Below, one piece after another: positions 50,219-52,402 of a stretch of 52,402 nt of DNA. The stretch is from an uncultured Aquimarina sp. (GTDB lineage: Bacteria; Bacteroidota; Bacteroidia; Flavobacteriales; Flavobacteriaceae), in contig CANNCQ010000017.1 in the NCBI GenBank assembly GCA_947503135.1, forward strand, positions 1 to 52,402, written 5' to 3'. Position numbers and translations under genes: made by a program. The notes beneath the pieces are model-generated. The model saw only the letters and a program-made list of their open reading frames with translations. It was not told where the DNA came from and ran no database searches. Every line of letters starts with the position of its first letter. The first letter of the stretch is position 1.

Positions 50219-52402
50219 CTAATTAATGTATAGGTAACCTGCTCTAGAAACTTCTGAACTATTAGGGTCAATAGAATCTTTGATTTTATACGTTAACACA
50301 TAATAATAGGTTCCTGTTGGCAATGTACTTGATCCATCTACTGTAACCCTTCCATTAGAAAAACCTCTGAAAAAGTTATCATTCTCTCCATACTTAGAAG
50401 CTTCGAATACAAGTACTCCCCATCTATTATAAATTTTAATATTATTTGACTCCGTATTGCCTAATCCAGATATCTCTAATCTAGAGTTTTGTAAATCTCC
50501 GTTTGGTGACAAAGCATTAAATACTTCAATCCCATCAGGAGCATCTGTAGGGTCTAATACACCTGAAGGATTATCTATCTCTAAGAAGTCAGGAATACCA
50601 TTACGATTTAAATCTTCAGCATCGTTAGGGTTACCATCACCATTAGCATCTGGATTTTCATCTATAGTGTTAATTCCATCATTATCATCATCCACATCGA
50701 AAACATTAGGAATACCATCATTATCTGTATCTAAGTTTACTTCAAATTGATTAAATACTCCGTCACTATCACAATCTCCGTTTAACCATGCTTCCGTTAC
50801 TATTGAAAGATCTTGGCTAGTTTCTATATAATTACAAGGATCAACTGGATTAGTATCATCACTCAATTCTGCTCCATTTGTAACACCATCACCATCACAA
50901 TCTGCAACTAAGAAAGAAGGGTCGACTGGTACTGTTTGACTTGAAAGTCTAAAATCACATTGTACATTTGGATCAGTTCCATCATTTAATTCAGTACCAT
51001 CTATTACTCCATCTCCATCTGTATCAGGGTTTGTAGGATCTGTACCTAATACTAACTCTTCTTCATTTGTTAAACCATCATTATCACAATCTAACGAATT
51101 AGATGCAGCCGATATAGCAAGTGTTATGCTTACTGGATTAAAATCGCAGGCAACAAAAGGGTCTGTACCGTCAATAACAACTTCAGTACCATTAGTAACA
51201 CCATCTCCATCACAATCAATATCTGACCATTCAGAAGTTACAATATCAACATTTTGACTTGTAACCAAATAACTACAAGGATTCTGAGGGTTAGTTCCGT
51301 CATTTTTCTCTGTACCATTACTAACACCATCTCCATCACAATCTGCACCCAACCACTGGATAGAAACCGCAGACATATTTTGAATAGAACCGTCAAAATC
51401 ACAAGGATCACTAGGATCGGTACCGGTAGCTATTTCATCAGCATTAGTAACTCCATCACCATCACAATCTGCATTTGGATTGATTAAACAATCATCGCTG
51501 TAAGTAATTGTAATTGTGGCGTCATTTGATTGATTACCATCTGTATCATCAACATTATAATCAATTGGTGTTGGATCACCATTAAAATTATTTTCTGGAA
51601 TAAAACTTATTACACCTGTAATTGGATTAACTTGCCAATCTCCTTCTCCAGGAATTGTAAATCCAATAACATCTCCACTTTCATCTATTTGGGTATTTAT
51701 AGCATTAATTGGTGCATTTAAACTTACACTTGTTGGGTCTAAAGTTCCATCTGCATCTGAATCCAATCCATTACCATTGTCAGCTAATGGATCAATCGAT
51801 ACCGTGCTTCCCATTACATTATCTAAACTCTCATCATCTGTGGCAACTGGTGCATCTCCGTAACCTACAGTTACCGATGCCATTGTTTCATTACCCTCTT
51901 CATCTGCTACCGTATACTCTATTGCTGTTGGATCGCCTACAAAACCATCCTCAGGAGTAAAAGTAATAGCCCCTGTTAATGGATCTACACTCCAAACTCC
52001 TTCGTTTGGAACTACTAAAGTACCATCTGCACCTGCTCCAACTATCGAAACTGTACTTGGATCAACATCATCACCTGTTGTATCATTTGATAAAACATCA
52101 ACAACCACTGGAGATCCTATAACATTATCTAAACTCTCATCTGCTGTAGCTACTGGAACATAATCTATAGTAACCGTCGCTGGTTCACTTCTATCTCCAT
52201 CGTCATCCGCTATCGTGTACTCTATTGGTGTTGGATCACCTGTGAAACCTGTTTCTGGAACAAAATCTAATAAGCCTGAATCATCAACACTCCAAACTCC
52301 TTCACCTGGAACTTCAAAACTAACTACATCACCTGATGCATCAGTCATGATGTTTGATGCTGTTGCTGGTGCTACCAAACTAACACTTGCTGGATCTATT
52401 AT
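50219..52402 (-). CDS. Giant surface adhesin, 3' part, with gliding-motility-type (T9SS type B) sorting domain
   Basis: 727 visible codons; the frame is open to the window edge, so the 5' end is missing. N-terminal part shown: repeats of about 95 residues with the phrases VATDDESLDNV, GVWSVDPLTG and GDPTAIEYTVADEEGN (cadherin/CshA-like bacterial Ig folds). Middle: at least six thrombospondin type 3-like calcium loops (DCDGDGVTNADE and variants followed by GTDP). C-terminus (about last 100): FNALSPNGDLQN, IKIYNRWGVLVFEASKY, PTGTYYYVLTYK and RAGYLYIN, the gliding-motility-associated C-terminal domain that directs export by the type IX system. Likely an SprB-like adhesin. PorP/SprF and OmpA-like genes follow. 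Confidence 0.93.
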   Translation of the reverse strand: MIDPASVSLVAPATASNIMTDASGDVVSFEVPGEGVWSVDDSGLLDFVPETGFTGDPTPIEYTIADDDGDRSEPATVTIDYVPVATADESLDNVIGSPVVVDVLSNDTTGDDVDPSTVSIVGAGADGTLVVPNEGVWSVDPLTGAITFTPEDGFVGDPTAIEYTVADEEGNETMASVTVGYGDAPVATDDESLDNVMGSTVSIDPLADNGNGLDSDADGTLDPTSVSLNAPINAINTQIDESGDVIGFTIPGEGDWQVNPITGVISFIPENNFNGDPTPIDYNVDDTDGNQSNDATITITYSDDCLINPNADCDGDGVTNADEIATGTDPSDPCDFDGSIQNMSAVSIQWLGADCDGDGVSNGTEKNDGTNPQNPCSYLVTSQNVDIVTSEWSDIDCDGDGVTNGTEVVIDGTDPFVACDFNPVSITLAISAASNSLDCDNDGLTNEEELVLGTDPTNPDTDGDGVIDGTELNDGTDPNVQCDFRLSSQTVPVDPSFLVADCDGDGVTNGAELSDDTNPVDPCNYIETSQDLSIVTEAWLNGDCDSDGVFNQFEVNLDTDNDGIPNVFDVDDDNDGINTIDENPDANGDGNPNDAEDLNRNGIPDFLEIDNPSGVLDPTDAPDGIEVFNALSPNGDLQNSRLEISGLGNTESNNIKIYNRWGVLVFEASKYGENDNFFRGFSNGRVTVDGSSTLPTGTYYYVLTYKIKDSIDPNSSEVSRAGYLYIN

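Noticed and set aside
51254..51960. Plus-strand frames rich in Thr/Ile or Leu/His opposite the adhesin
   Set aside because: They mirror the repetitive Asp/Gly codons of the adhesin on the other strand; repeated composition, not real genes.
50219..52402. Tandem repeats of the adhesin as a CRISPR or satellite array
   Set aside because: The periodicity is in phase with the reading frame and encodes Ig-like and calcium-loop repeats.

Overview
The window looks like chromosome of a marine-type Flavobacteriaceae (Bacteroidota). It is AT-rich and carries hallmark genes of that family: the type IX secretion outer-membrane channel SprA, a PorP/SprF protein, an OmpA/PD40 lattice protein and a huge adhesin with a gliding-motility-type C-terminal sorting domain. 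It also has a bacterial mevalonate pathway, DUF3098, a 30S S16 protein with a long tail, and promoters of the Bacteroidota type (TAnnTTTG at -7, in places with TTG about 20 bases upstream).

Region 1 (1-7.6 kb) is accessory in character. It holds the C-terminal remnant of a catalase-like heme protein. This converges, with overlapping stop codons, on a gene for a 540-residue animal-heme-peroxidase family protein that resembles prostaglandin H synthase (cyclooxygenase). A permuted papain-fold cysteine hydrolase (YiiX/YebB type) is divergent from it. Then come a DUF457 membrane protein, an orphan response regulator and a 537-residue lipoprotein flanked by two decayed lipoprotein-like fragments. 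The catalase-like / cyclooxygenase-like / hydrolase trio is the best candidate in the window for an undescribed system, a bacterial oxylipin-type locus.

Region 2 (7.6-31.8 kb) is mostly core genome: tRNA-Ala, rarA, a rhomboid protease, a thioredoxin-like protein, a peptide transporter, HMG-CoA reductase with a GYDIA-type GHMP kinase, galM and galE, two rhodaneses with a TPMT-like methyltransferase, the ftsX-DUF3098-uppP-truB run, ssb, der, era, a cytochrome oxidase cluster (ctaB, two subunit III genes, subunit IV), tonB, a VanZ-like gene and gcvH. Between the GHMP kinase and galM sits a candidate structured RNA with its own promoter box and terminator, of 6S-like shape.

Region 3 (31.8-52.4 kb) holds sprA-ruvA, the late mevalonate operon (decarboxylase, kinase, UbiA-type prenyltransferase), tspO, a BaiN/HI0933 flavoprotein, a phosphodiesterase, a tRNA methyltransferase, rimM and rpsP. 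It ends with the surface module OmpA/PD40 - SprF - giant adhesin, whose 5' end lies outside the window.

How they work together: mevalonate genes at two loci feed isoprenoids to UppP substrates, heme O (CtaB) and the UbiA-type enzyme. SprA, SprF and the OmpA-like protein serve export and anchoring of the adhesin. All assignments come from reading motifs by eye; no database search was run.
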